NCBI GenBank assembly: GCA_009778425.1
Contig: WRJU01000252.1
Span: forward strand, 1-36,422
DNA: 36,422 nucleotides
Direction of reading: 5' to 3'
Source of the DNA: Pseudomonadota bacterium
GTDB taxonomy: Bacteria; Pseudomonadota; Gammaproteobacteria; Burkholderiales; Rhodocyclaceae
A program made the position numbers and the translations under genes. This document shows positions 22,699 through 29,778 of this stretch, in pieces (position 1 is the stretch's first letter; each line of letters opens with the position of its first letter). The notes beneath the pieces are model-generated. The model searched no databases and was not told the DNA's origin. It saw only the letters and a list, made by a program, of their open reading frames with translations.

Positions 22699-23816
22699 TG
22701 GGCGCGGCCAGCTACCCCCGCGCCCTGTGGCGGCTTGCCATTGCGGACAAAGATTTGACCATCGACCTTGCGCCGCGCCTGATGCAGTTGACGCTTACTG
22801 ACAATCCCGGCCTGGAGGCAGACCAACTAGACCTGACGCTATCAGACGCTGACGGGCTGCTCGACATCCCGGCGCGAGGTGTAAGGCTGTCGCTGGCGCT
22901 TGGCCGTAGCGATATGGGGCTGCTTGACAAGGGAAGCTACACGGTCGACGAGGTGGAGCATTCCGGCACGCCCGACCAACTGACCATCCGGGCGCACTCC
23001 GCCGACCTGCGCGAGAGCCTACTGACGAAAAAAGAGCGGAGCTGGCACGGAACAACACTTGGGGCCATCGTCCGGAAAATCGCGCAGGAGCACAAACTCA
23101 AGCCCGCCATCAGCCCGGAACTGGAAAAGGCAGAAGTCAAGCACCTTGACCAGCAGTCTGAATCTGACGCGAGTTTTCTGACGCGGCTGGCGTTGACATA
23201 CGACGCGATGGCTACGGTCAAGGATAGCGTGCTGATCTTTTATGCCATTGGGCGCGGCAAAACGATCAACGGCGAGCCGCTGCCTGAAGTGACGGTCACG
23301 CGGGCATCTGGGGATCGGCATCGCTTTTCGGTGTCCGACCGGGAAGGCTGTGCAGGGGTATCCGCGAATTACTACGACAAGCAAGCAGGCAAGCAAGGTA
23401 CGGTGACGATCCGTGAACAGGATTTGAAGAAGGGCCAACAAAAAGACAATGTCGGCGGCAATGCGCAAGCCGAAGGCGGAAAGCTGAAGGTGCTTCGTCA
23501 TACCTACGCCAGCCGGAAGAATGCGGCGAGGGCGGCAGTATCTGCCTTGAAGAAGGCGCTGCGCGGCGCGAGCACATTCAGCTTGTCGCTTGCCTTGGGA
23601 CGGCCTGACATCGTGACCGAACTGGCCGCGACCGTATCCGGCTGGAAGCCCGCCATTGACGGTACGCGCTGGCGCGTGGCGAAGGTGACGCATCAACTCT
23701 CAGGCTCCGGCATGACCACAGACCTGGAACTGGAACTGCGTACCGCCGAACCCGGCGAGGCCGGGAATGATGACGACGAAAACGAGGATGGACACGATGA
23801 CAGCGAAGGCGATTGA
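22698..23816 (+). CDS. Baseplate hub protein (P2 D-like)
   Basis: The 372-aa protein corresponds to P2 gpD, the tail hub related to T4 gp27. It has LTLTDNPGLEADQLDLTLSD near the N-terminus, SDASFLTRLALTYDAMATVK in the middle and a very acidic C-terminus (NDDDENEDGHDDSEGD). It follows U directly, as in P2. Confidence 0.94.
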   Translation: MGAASYPRALWRLAIADKDLTIDLAPRLMQLTLTDNPGLEADQLDLTLSDADGLLDIPARGVRLSLALGRSDMGLLDKGSYTVDEVEHSGTPDQLTIRAHSADLRESLLTKKERSWHGTTLGAIVRKIAQEHKLKPAISPELEKAEVKHLDQQSESDASFLTRLALTYDAMATVKDSVLIFYAIGRGKTINGEPLPEVTVTRASGDRHRFSVSDREGCAGVSANYYDKQAGKQGTVTIREQDLKKGQQKDNVGGNAQAEGGKLKVLRHTYASRKNAARAAVSALKKALRGASTFSLSLALGRPDIVTELAATVSGWKPAIDGTRWRVAKVTHQLSGSGMTTDLELELRTAEPGEAGNDDDENEDGHDDSEGD

Positions 23817-24822
23817 GGCGTTCACATTTGGCGACCCGGAGCCGGTACTTTCCGGGCGCGGGATGCTCGACTATCTGGAATGCGTGAACCTCGGTAAGTG
23901 GTACTCCCCGCCGATCTCAATGGACGGGCTGGCGCGCGCCGCGCGCGCAAGCGTCCATCATGCCAGCGCCATGATTGTGAAGAGGAACGTCCTGACCGCC
24001 GCATTCGTCCCAAACAAATGGCTTTCCCGTGCAGCGTTCGAGCGGTTCGCGTGGGAATTCATCGTATTTGGCAACGCCTATCTGGAGAGGGTCGACAACC
24101 TGATTGGCAAACCGATCCGGCTGGATGCGGTTTTGGCAAAGTACGTGCGGCGCGGCAACAACCTCGACCGCTATTGGTTTGTCCCTGAAGCCGGGAGCGC
24201 GTTTTTTGGTGACGCCGTGCCGTTCGGCAAAGAGCACGAATTCCGCGAGGGGAGCCTCTTTCACCTGATCGAACCCGACCTGAACCAAGAGGTGTACGGG
24301 TTGCCGCAATATCTTGCCGCGCTTCAATCCGCTTTCCTGAACGAGAGCGCGACGCTCTTCCGGCGCAGGTACTACAACAACGGCAGCCATGCCGGTTTCA
24401 TCCTGTACATGACGGACGCCGCGCACAGCCAGGAGGATGTGGACAACCTGCGCAAGGCGCTCAAAGAGAGCAAGGGGCCGGGGAATTTCCGCAACCTCTT
24501 CATGTACGCGCCCAGCGGAAAAAAAGATGGCATCCAGTTGATCCCAGTCTCTGAGGTCGCGGCGAAAGATGACTTCCTGAACATCAAGAACACCACCCGC
24601 GACGATCAGCTTGCCGCGCACCGCGTACCGCCGCAATTGATGGGCATCGTGCCGAGCAACGCGGCGGGCTTCGGGGACGCCGAGAAGGCGGCGGCGGTGT
24701 TCTTCGCCAACGAAATCCAGCCCCTACAGGCGCGGCTGGCGGATGTGAACGGGTGGTTCGGGGAAGAGGCGGTGCGGTTCAAGCCGCTGGCGATTGATTT
24801 CCCGGAGAAGGGGAAGAACTGA
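23797..24822 (+). CDS. Portal protein (P2 Q-like)
   Basis: The 341-aa protein begins MTAKAIEAFTFGDPEPVLSG. GAGGA at 23784-23788 favours ATG 23797 over ATGs at 23767, 23770 and 23788. Typical gpQ stretches are CVNLGKWYSPPISMDGLARA, SHAGFILYMTDAAHSQEDVD and RVPPQLMGIVPSNAAGFGDA. Twelve copies form the DNA entry channel. Its N-terminus overlaps the end of D. In P2, Q lies beside cos and apart from D, so its position here at the end of the tail run is a rearrangement. 24823-24911 has no gene. Confidence 0.95.
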   Translation: MTAKAIEAFTFGDPEPVLSGRGMLDYLECVNLGKWYSPPISMDGLARAARASVHHASAMIVKRNVLTAAFVPNKWLSRAAFERFAWEFIVFGNAYLERVDNLIGKPIRLDAVLAKYVRRGNNLDRYWFVPEAGSAFFGDAVPFGKEHEFREGSLFHLIEPDLNQEVYGLPQYLAALQSAFLNESATLFRRRYYNNGSHAGFILYMTDAAHSQEDVDNLRKALKESKGPGNFRNLFMYAPSGKKDGIQLIPVSEVAAKDDFLNIKNTTRDDQLAAHRVPPQLMGIVPSNAAGFGDAEKAAAVFFANEIQPLQARLADVNGWFGEEAVRFKPLAIDFPEKGKN

Positions 24823-24911
24823 GGCGCTGTTTCGCATGGTAAGCCTTGTAGTTCATTCAGCTTAACGTTTCAGGGATACCGTGAAAAGGTGGCCTATCAC
24901 ATGTTGTTTTA

Positions 24912-24940
24912 TTGACATCGCTGTCATGTGATGTTACATT
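24912..24940 (+). promoter_or_regulatory. TumE/TumA promoter with overlapping dyad
   Basis: Consensus TTGACA (24912-24917) and TACATT (24935-24940) are 17 bp apart. TGACA-TCGC-TGTCA (24913-24926) is a dyad across the -35 box. The toxin ATG follows the -10 box by six bases with no Shine-Dalgarno, so the message should be leaderless. Confidence 0.65.
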
Positions 24941-24946
24941 TACAAC

Positions 24947-25222
24947 ATGAATGCCTCCCTACTGAAACGCGAACGCATCCACATTTCTGACAACAGCTTT
25001 GCCGAAGTCGTGGTCTGGGCAGTTCCGCACCCATTGCCCGGAAGCGCGCATAGCTACAAGTACAGACTGGCGTATATCGTCAACGAAGTGTGCGTGTTGC
25101 GTTATGACAATGAGGCTGGCAAAGGAGACCATCGCCACGCAGGAGAAGGTCAGACACCATATGCCTTCTCCACGCTGGACGCACTGATGGACGATTTCTG
25201 GAACGACGTTACAAGGCTGTGA
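24947..25222 (+). CDS. TumE-type toxin (DUF6516-like)
   Basis: The 91-aa protein shows the pattern of the TumE toxin family: IHISDNSFAEVVVWAVPHPL near the N-terminus, then SYKYRLAYIVNEVCVLRYDN, then EAGKGDHRHAGEGQTPYAFS. The family is found beside HVO_A0114/TumA DNA-binding antitoxins, as here. Its molecular target is less well defined than for HicA or RelE. It is toxin-first, with the antitoxin seven bases downstream. Confidence 0.8.
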   Translation: MNASLLKRERIHISDNSFAEVVVWAVPHPLPGSAHSYKYRLAYIVNEVCVLRYDNEAGKGDHRHAGEGQTPYAFSTLDALMDDFWNDVTRL

Positions 25223-25229
25223 GGTGACC

Positions 25230-25580
25230 ATGAACGAGAAAATGCTGACCATCGACGTCGCCACGCTGGACGAAGTAAAAGAACGCATGAAGGCGGCATT
25301 CAAAGGCAAGCCGGATGACACGCCGCGATACACATTTACTTCGCGTGAAAGCCTGCTGGATACACTGACTGCGCGGCGCTGGGCGCTGATCGAGGCATTG
25401 ACCGGCGCGGGGCCGACCGGAGTACGCGAACTTGCGCGACGTGTTTCGCGGGACATCAAGGGCGTACATACAGATGCACAAGTGCTGGTACTGTGTGGCC
25501 TGGTCAACAAGGCTGCGGACGGGAAGCTGCATTTTCCGTACAACGCCGTCCGCGTGGAATTCATGGCAAAGGCGGCCTAA
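25230..25580 (+). CDS. TumA-type DNA-binding antitoxin
   Basis: The 116-aa protein starts at ATG 25230 five bases after GAGG. It has a winged-helix-like C-terminal half (RWALIEALTGAGPTGVRELA with RRVSRDIKGVHTDAQVLVLC) typical of the HVO_A0114 family that partners TumE. The last 35 bases of the gene are repeated at 26266-26300, a mark of duplication in this island. Confidence 0.8.
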   Translation: MNEKMLTIDVATLDEVKERMKAAFKGKPDDTPRYTFTSRESLLDTLTARRWALIEALTGAGPTGVRELARRVSRDIKGVHTDAQVLVLCGLVNKAADGKLHFPYNAVRVEFMAKAA

Positions 25581-25630
25581 ACCTGCAGTTTGGGCCGCTA
25601 GAAATTTTCCCGGTGAAGGGAATGCGTGAA

Positions 25631-26023
25631 CTAGCCCATTGCCCGTCTGGCGGCTTCTGCCAGGAAGCCTGAGCGCGTTTCACCGTGCGCGCGTACGTAA
25701 CTGTCAATTTTCGCAAGCAGGCGGCGGGGCAGGGTGATATTGATCTTCTCGGCTCGCCCATCGAAACGGGAAACATCCACATCCACTAAAGCCCACACTC
25801 CGCCTCCGTAATCCGGGTTGTCAATATGCTTACGGATTGCACTAGGTGTAGGCACTTCGCCGCCGTCTTCGATGACCCCTTCAAGGTGCAGGTCAATGGC
25901 TTCGACGACACATGCGAGCGCATCGTCAAACGTATCGCCAGCCGAAAAACAGCCAGGAAGATCGGGAACCGTCACGCCAAACCGAACGCCATCGTCGGTG
26001 TGCAAAACAACAGGGAAACGCAT
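25631..26023 (-). CDS. hicB: HicB antitoxin, second locus
   Basis: The 130-aa protein on the minus strand starts at 26021-26023 after AGGAGG. It has the HicB core (MRFPVVLHTDDGVRFGVTVP, then LPGCFSAGDTFDDALACVVE) and ribbon-helix-helix (AEKINITLPRRLLAKIDSYV). It resembles the HicB at 20440 in layout but is clearly diverged. Fragments of its two ends recur at 26345-26414 and 27117-27163. Confidence 0.92.
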   Translation of the reverse strand: MRFPVVLHTDDGVRFGVTVPDLPGCFSAGDTFDDALACVVEAIDLHLEGVIEDGGEVPTPSAIRKHIDNPDYGGGVWALVDVDVSRFDGRAEKINITLPRRLLAKIDSYVRAHGETRSGFLAEAARRAMG

Positions 26024-26040
26024 TTCAGCCTCCTTTCCAG

Positions 26041-26223
26041 TCATTTCAATCCAGCCTGACGCTTGATACTGGCGAATGTTCCTTTCGGGATGTCAGGGTC
26101 AGGGTGCTTCACCGTCACAAGCCCCGGCCTGTCCGGGTTCTTGAACTGATGATGAGAGCCTCTGATCCGGACTAATTGCCATCCGTCCGCTTCAAGAAGT
26201 TTGATGAGTTCTCGGCTGTTCAT
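26041..26223 (-). CDS. hicA: HicA toxin, second locus
   Basis: The 60-aa protein starts at ATG 26221-26223 (minus strand): MNSRELIKLLEADGWQLVRI, then RGSHHQFKNP with the catalytic His, then KGTFASIKRQAGLK. The 17-bp gap to hicB holds the hicB ribosome site. The ATG is seven bases after TACTAT with no ribosome site of its own. Confidence 0.92.
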   Translation of the reverse strand: MNSRELIKLLEADGWQLVRIRGSHHQFKNPDRPGLVTVKHPDPDIPKGTFASIKRQAGLK

Positions 26224-26224
26224 A

Positions 26225-26259
26225 GTGGTTATAGTAACCACCGTGTAATCAGGAGGCAA
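26225..26259 (-). promoter_or_regulatory. Promoter-operator of the second HicAB locus
   Basis: On the minus strand TTGCCT (26254-26259) and TACTAT (26231-26236) are 17 bp apart. GTGGTTA-TAG-TAACCAC (26225-26241) is a perfect dyad over the -10 box. Only seven bases precede the HicA ATG. Confidence 0.6.
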
Positions 26260-26265
26260 TCAAAA

Positions 26266-26414
26266 CCGTCCGCGTGGAATTCATGGCAAAGGCTGCCTAA
26301 GTTTGCTGGTCAGTGAGGGCGTAGATTTTCCTGGAGAAGGGGGCTGCGTGAACTAGACCATTGCTCGTCTGACGGCTTCTGCCAGGAAGCCTGAGCACGT
26401 TTCACCGTGCGCGC
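26266..26414. repeat. Duplicated fragment: tumA 3' end plus hicB 3' end
   Basis: 26266-26300 repeats the tumA end at 25546-25580 with one mismatch and still encodes VRVEFMAKAA plus stop. 26345-26414 repeats 25624-25692 with a few changes and on the minus strand encodes the hicB C-terminus RAHGETCSGFLAEAVRRAMV plus stop. Neither fragment has its gene body. The hicB 5' end reappears at 27117, so a second hicB locus once existed here. Confidence 0.75.
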
Positions 26415-26419
26415 TTTAT

Positions 26420-26460
26420 ATTGGTTTTACTCTTGACAAAACCAATAAATAACGTATAAT
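26420..26460 (+). promoter_or_regulatory. Strong promoter and operator of the RelE/XRE module
   Basis: Perfect consensus TTGACA (26433-26438) and TATAAT (26455-26460) are 16 bp apart. A dyad with 9-bp arms, ATTGGTTTT (26420-26428) and AAAACCAAT (26438-26446), overlaps the -35 box. The toxin ATG comes eight bases after the -10 box, again without a Shine-Dalgarno. This is the strongest promoter I see in the window. Confidence 0.75.
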
Positions 26461-26468
26461 CAAAAAAC

Positions 26469-26723
26469 ATGAATGAGGTCATCTACTCCAAAAAAGCCGC
26501 CAAGCAATTGCGAAAATTGCAGCCGTTGGATAACAAGACGGTGCGGAACGGATGCAACAGTCTGGAAAACATGCCGGACTGCATCAACGTCAGGGCGCTG
26601 GTCAATCATGAGCACCAATACCGGCTGCGTGTGGGTAACTTCCGGATATTTTTTGACTTTGATGGTATTGCCCACATCGTCTCGATTGAAGAGGTGAAAA
26701 AACGTGATGAACGTACTTACTGA
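26469..26723 (+). CDS. RelE-type toxin
   Basis: The 84-aa protein has the compact RelE fold pattern: VIYSKKAAKQLRKLQPLDNK, then LVNHEHQYRLRVGNFRIFFD with the R-x-R-x-G-N-F-R-I core, then IVSIEEVKKRDERTY at the end. RelE enzymes cleave mRNA in the ribosomal A site. It overlaps the antitoxin gene by 17 bases. Together they occupy the space between duplicated hicB ends. Confidence 0.88.
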   Translation: MNEVIYSKKAAKQLRKLQPLDNKTVRNGCNSLENMPDCINVRALVNHEHQYRLRVGNFRIFFDFDGIAHIVSIEEVKKRDERTY

Positions 26724-27048
26724 ATCTGTGCAAATCATTCGCGACGCCGAAGGCTGCCCCGCCTTTGCGGTGATCCCATTCGCTAATTATCAAGCTCTTG
26801 TTAAAAGCAAGGCAAAGGTGGAGCCTGGGATTCCTGCTGCCGTTGTGGACTTGGCGATGGATAACGAATGCTCTGCCGCCCGCGCGTGGCGGGAACATCT
26901 CGAACTTACGCAAACTGAAGTAGCCAAGCGCATGGGCATCACGCAAGGCTCCTATGCACAGCTAGAAGGGAAGAAAACGATCCGTAAGTCCAGTCGCGAG
27001 AAGATTGCCAAAGCACTTGGCATCCATGAAGCACAACTGGATTTCTGA
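26707..27048 (+). CDS. XRE antitoxin of the RelE module
   Basis: The 113-aa protein starts at ATG 26707 with GAGGTG upstream. Residues 1-45 look like a Phd/YefM-type domain (SVQIIRDAEGCPAFAVIPFA). An XRE helix-turn-helix follows (REHLELTQTEVAKRMGITQG with SYAQLEGKK). A Phd-like start joined to an XRE domain is known among RelE partners. It should autorepress at the dyad around 26420-26446. Confidence 0.82.
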   Translation: MNVLTESVQIIRDAEGCPAFAVIPFANYQALVKSKAKVEPGIPAAVVDLAMDNECSAARAWREHLELTQTEVAKRMGITQGSYAQLEGKKTIRKSSREKIAKALGIHEAQLDF

Positions 27049-27116
27049 CAGAAATATCTAGCGCGGCTACCATATACCTTTGATCGCGCCCTGGCGTTTT
27101 CCGGTTTCGATCTGGC

Positions 27117-27163
27117 ACAGGGAAACGCATTTCAGCCTCCTTTCCAGTCATTTCCATCCAGCC
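27117..27163 (-). pseudogene. hicB 5'-end and hicA-hicB junction remnant
   Basis: These 47 bp match 26010-26056 with one mismatch. They contain the hicB ribosome site AGGAGG, its ATG and four codons (MRFPV), plus the end of hicA. The sequence then leaves hicB. Together with the hicB 3' fragment at 26345-26414 it frames the RelE/XRE module. 27164-27234 has no supported gene. Confidence 0.7.
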
Positions 27164-27234
27164 GCCCTTTTTAGCAAAATGCCATATTGAATGATGGCCG
27201 TCCATAAATTCCTCGTTTTCTGGATGCTTGTTTA

Positions 27235-27253
27235 GTAGCTTTTAAGCTACAAT
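27235..27253 (+). promoter_or_regulatory. Promoter-operator of the second HigBA module
   Basis: GTAGCTT-TT-AAGCTAC (27235-27250) is a perfect dyad overlapping TACAAT (27248-27253). The toxin ATG is seven bases further on and lacks a ribosome site. The -35 region is weak. Confidence 0.55.
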
Positions 27254-27260
27254 TAAATCC

Positions 27261-27581
27261 ATGATAGAGCTTCTCCGGTATCAATGCGAAAACGGTCAAG
27301 TGCCATTCACCGAATGGCTCAACAGGCTGCGCGATAAGATGGCTCAGGCACGCATCCGGGTGCGGCTCCGCCAAGTAGAGGTTGGCAACTTCGGTGACAG
27401 CGAGCCGGTTGGAGAAGGCGTTATCGAGTTACGCATCCATGTCGGCGCTGGATACCGTGTGTACTGTGCCCGTCATGGAAAGTCGGTTGTACTGTTGCTT
27501 TGTGGTGGTAACAAAGGCAGTCAGGCAGCGGACATTAAGCAGGCAAAGGAATATTGGTCAGAATGGAAACGGAGGCAATGA
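27261..27581 (+). CDS. HigB/Gp49-like addiction-module toxin, second locus
   Basis: The 106-aa protein has the pattern of RelE-superfamily killer proteins: LLRYQCENGQVPFTEWLNRL, then ARIRVRLRQVEVGNFGDSEP, then VGEGVIELRIHVGAGYRVYC, ending GNKGSQAADIKQAKEYWSEW. Its stop overlaps the antitoxin start by one base. It is only distantly like the toxin at 1439. Confidence 0.88.
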   Translation: MIELLRYQCENGQVPFTEWLNRLRDKMAQARIRVRLRQVEVGNFGDSEPVGEGVIELRIHVGAGYRVYCARHGKSVVLLLCGGNKGSQAADIKQAKEYWSEWKRRQ

Positions 27582-27910
27582 TGGCTAAGTTCAAAAATGC
27601 GGTGTCGCACCATGAGGCGGAAGTTGCCGAACTGCGCGCTGACCGGGATTTAGCAGGTGAATACCTGAAAGCAGCGATGGAGTCGCTTGATGATCCGGAT
27701 AATCGCGCAGCGGGTCTTGTGGCGCTGCGCTCCGTGGCGGAAGCCTATGGCGGTTTGGCTGCAATAGCTTTGGACGCTGGCATCAGCCGCGAGTCGCTTT
27801 ACCGTGCGCTGTCCCCGAAGGGCAACCCAACACTGAGGACGTTGCTGGCAGTGCTAAAGTCAGTCGGTATGCGCTTGTCTGTGGAACCGACGCGTCGTGT
27901 ACATGCGTAA
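27581..27910 (+). CDS. HigA-like antitoxin, second locus
   Basis: The 109-aa protein starts at ATG 27581, five bases after GGAGG; ATG 27578 is possible. It has the family segments RDLAGEYLKAAMESLDDPDN, then YGGLAAIALDAGISRESLYR and ALSPKGNPTLRTLLAVLKSV, the helix-turn-helix of the addiction-module antidote group that partners Gp49-like toxins. Confidence 0.88.
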   Translation: MAKFKNAVSHHEAEVAELRADRDLAGEYLKAAMESLDDPDNRAAGLVALRSVAEAYGGLAAIALDAGISRESLYRALSPKGNPTLRTLLAVLKSVGMRLSVEPTRRVHA

Positions 27911-27976
27911 GCAGAATGTACCGCAGTTTCATTCTCAAACAATGCTGGCCTGTCGCGGATATTTGCAAGCCATTAC

Positions 27977-28140
27977 AGCTATATCGCTTTTTCATGCCTT
28001 TGAATAGGTGTTTTCCGCGCTGCAAAAATTACGCCACACCTTTTTCTATGTCTTGTTTCGGATATACAACGCCGATTTTGTCAAGCACATGTTGACGAAA
28101 TCGGCGCTGTATTCCGGTCGTTGTCCAACAATTCTGCTTC
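27977..28140 (-). pseudogene. Decayed third copy of the immunity repressor 3' end
   Basis: 27977-28062 is identical over 86 bp to 28907-28992, which includes the 3' end of the repressor at 28960. On the minus strand it encodes LDKIGVVYPKQDIEKGVA plus stop (28029-28031), matching LDEIGAALPKQDIEKGVA of the intact gene. Upstream the similarity fades. It shows that the immunity unit has been copied at least three times. Confidence 0.7.
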
Positions 28141-28153
28141 GTGTGACGCTAAA

Positions 28154-28783
28154 TTACTCGACGATTCGAGCCCCTCTGACGATTACATTCATCATTAGGC
28201 CGTCCACCTCGCCGCGTATTGTGATGCGCTGCCCCTTGGAAACCCGCGCCAATTCTGATTCCGCCGATTTCTGAAAAAAGCACTGCACAGACCGTATGAC
28301 GTCTCCAGTATCAATAGCGATATACGGATTGTCGGTTATGTCTTTGCCAATGGACCCTACCCGCCCTGTTACCTCGACAATTTTCCCTTTGAACATGCCG
28401 TCAGCCGAGACCTCATTTGCATCGTAAGCCTTTATCATGTCTCTGGCAGAAACCTTAATAACGTCAGCATCATTTGCCTTTTCTGTCTGCTTTGATGCTT
28501 GCTTGTCAATGTCGTGTAGTGCTACTCCTACCGTTGCAGCAGAGCCAAACATGAACAATACGCCGGATACGACACACGTCCCGATAAATCCCAAAATGCC
28601 TTGTAACACCCTACTTCTGGTAAGGCAGACAATCGCCAGGATAAAAGCGGCCAGATTCAACGGTCCTGCAATAAAAATTCCCGTCCCAGGTATTGGCAGC
28701 AGAAATAAAACCCATGCAAGAATCATTACGATCCACATTGCCTTGACTGGGGCTTTTTTGACTGAAGTCTGTTCTTCGGACAT
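28154..28783 (-). CDS. Membrane protein with C-terminal OB-fold (tRNA_anti-like)
   Basis: The 209-aa protein starts at ATG 28781-28783 with AAAGGAGA upstream. Residues 1-15 are polar. Three hydrophobic segments follow (near residues 17-35, 38-55 and 61-87), then a linker of Lys, Gln and Asp. A domain of about 95 residues follows (VSARDMIKAYDANEVSADGM, then FKGKIVEVTGRVGSIGKDIT and KGQRITIRGEVDGLMMNVIV) with the pattern of tRNA_anti-like OB-folds. Membrane-anchored versions are common in mobile elements but their role is unknown to me. Its place beside the repressor suggests expression in the lysogen. Confidence 0.75.
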   Translation of the reverse strand: MSEEQTSVKKAPVKAMWIVMILAWVLFLLPIPGTGIFIAGPLNLAAFILAIVCLTRSRVLQGILGFIGTCVVSGVLFMFGSAATVGVALHDIDKQASKQTEKANDADVIKVSARDMIKAYDANEVSADGMFKGKIVEVTGRVGSIGKDITDNPYIAIDTGDVIRSVQCFFQKSAESELARVSKGQRITIRGEVDGLMMNVIVRGARIVE

Positions 28784-28959
28784 ACGCATCTCCTTTGAGT
28801 TTAGTCCATACAAATGAAACAAAAAATGGCGCAGCCCATATATGTGGGTGGGGTTCGCAAGCTCCCCCCAATTCCATCATTTATATCCTGCGCCCCGTGC
28901 CGCATTAAGCTATATCGCTTTTTCATGCCTTTGAATAGGTGTTTTCCGCGCTGCAAAAA

Positions 28960-29289
28960 TTACGCCACACCTTTTTCTATGTCTTGTTTCGGAAGCGCAG
29001 CGCCAATCTCGTCAAGCGCGAGTTGGCACTCTGGGGTCGCGTTCCTGTAGTTGTTCAGTAATGCCGCCTCGCGGTGTGTCAATACGCCTTTCTCGTGCCT
29101 TCCCGTGAGGATGTAGAGCACATCCGCGCCAGCAGCAGCAACCGCTGACAAGTATTTCATGTCGGGCATTCGCGCGCCGGATTCGTAGTTGATCTGCGCG
29201 CCGCGCGAGACACCAGCAAGCGAGGCAAACGCCTCTTGGTTCATGCCAAGGCGCAAGCGTTCCTCTTTCAACTTTTCAAAAGCATTCAT
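28960..29289 (-). CDS. XRE repressor, immunity copy B
   Basis: The 109-aa protein starts at ATG 29287-29289; an in-frame ATG lies at 29304. Residues 1-55 form a Cro/CI helix-turn-helix (LKEERLRLGMNQEAFASLAG with VSRGAQINYESGARMPD). The C-terminal half (AAAGADVLYILTGRHEKGVL, then EAALLNNYRNATPECQLALD) is nearly the same as that of the repressor at 29442 and is typical of small phage repressors without a LexA-type protease. Its operators are probably the three TTGACATG repeats just upstream. Confidence 0.85.
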   Translation of the reverse strand: MNAFEKLKEERLRLGMNQEAFASLAGVSRGAQINYESGARMPDMKYLSAVAAAGADVLYILTGRHEKGVLTHREAALLNNYRNATPECQLALDEIGAALPKQDIEKGVA

Positions 29290-29297
29290 TCGTATAC

Positions 29298-29343
29298 TTG
29301 ACATGTTGACATGTTGACATGTGTGTACTATCGTTCATATTAT
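29298..29343 (+). promoter_or_regulatory. Operator and promoter of immunity copy B
   Basis: TTGACATG is repeated three times exactly at 29298, 29306 and 29314, with an 8-bp period. The last TTGACA and TATTAT (29338-29343) are 18 bp apart and form a rightward promoter for the truncated Ner-like frame at 29370. The repeats also cover the start of the divergent repressor gene. Confidence 0.6.
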
Positions 29344-29369
29344 CAACATTAAAACAAACGGTAACGCCA

Positions 29370-29439
29370 ATGACAAGACTCAACAGCATCACGGCAATGC
29401 TTCGCAGTAAGGGGGGTACGCTGTCTGTTCTGGCGGGTG
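29370..29439 (+). pseudogene. Truncated Ner-like gene of immunity copy B
   Basis: The frame starts MTRLNSITAMLRSKGGTLSV and then LAGDL, which parallels MATTNNITTMLRSKGITLAA and LADEL of the intact gene at 29843. At about 29440 the sequence joins the 3' end of the next repressor copy, and the frame continues only as antisense of that gene. It marks the joint of a tandem duplication. Confidence 0.65.
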
Positions 29440-29441
29440 AT

Positions 29442-29762
29442 TTACGCCACACCTTTTTCCATGACTCGTTTCGGAAGCGCAGCGCCGATCTCGTCAAGCG
29501 CGAGCTGGCGCTCTGGGGTCGCGTTCCTGTAGTTGTTCAGCAATACCGCCTCGCGGGGTGTCAACACGCCTTCCTCTCGCCTTCCCGTGAGGATGTAGAG
29601 CACATCCGCGCCAGCAGCGGCAAACGCTGTCAAATACTCAGCGTCCGGCGAACGCTCATCGCTCTCGTAGTAACGCTGCGTCTTTGGAGCGACGCCAAGT
29701 TCGGCTTGTGTCAAATTCAAGCGTTCCCGTTCTTCCTTGATCCTGCTTCCTGTCGAGTTCAT
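29442..29762 (-). CDS. XRE repressor, immunity copy C
   Basis: The 106-aa protein starts at 29760-29762. The N-terminal helix-turn-helix (IKEERERLNLTQAELGVAPK with TQRYYESDERSPD) differs strongly from that of copy B. The C-terminal 60 residues (AAAGADVLYILTGRREEGVL, then VLLNNYRNATPERQLALDEI) are almost identical. Its operator also differs. It lies divergent from the intact Ner-like gene and is the likelier master repressor of this prophage. Confidence 0.85.
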   Translation of the reverse strand: MNSTGSRIKEERERLNLTQAELGVAPKTQRYYESDERSPDAEYLTAFAAAGADVLYILTGRREEGVLTPREAVLLNNYRNATPERQLALDEIGAALPKRVMEKGVA

Positions 29763-29778
29763 TTGGTACTTTTACCTG

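Noticed and set aside
24823..24911. A P2-like cos site after the portal gene
   Set aside because: P2 cos is next to Q, but I found no sequence like the P2 cohesive end in this gap, so no claim is made.
24902..24950. A fourth Ogr site formed by TGTTGT at 24902 and ACAAC at 24942
   Set aside because: The spacing is far larger than the 13 bp of the other three, and the region is fully explained by the TumE promoter.
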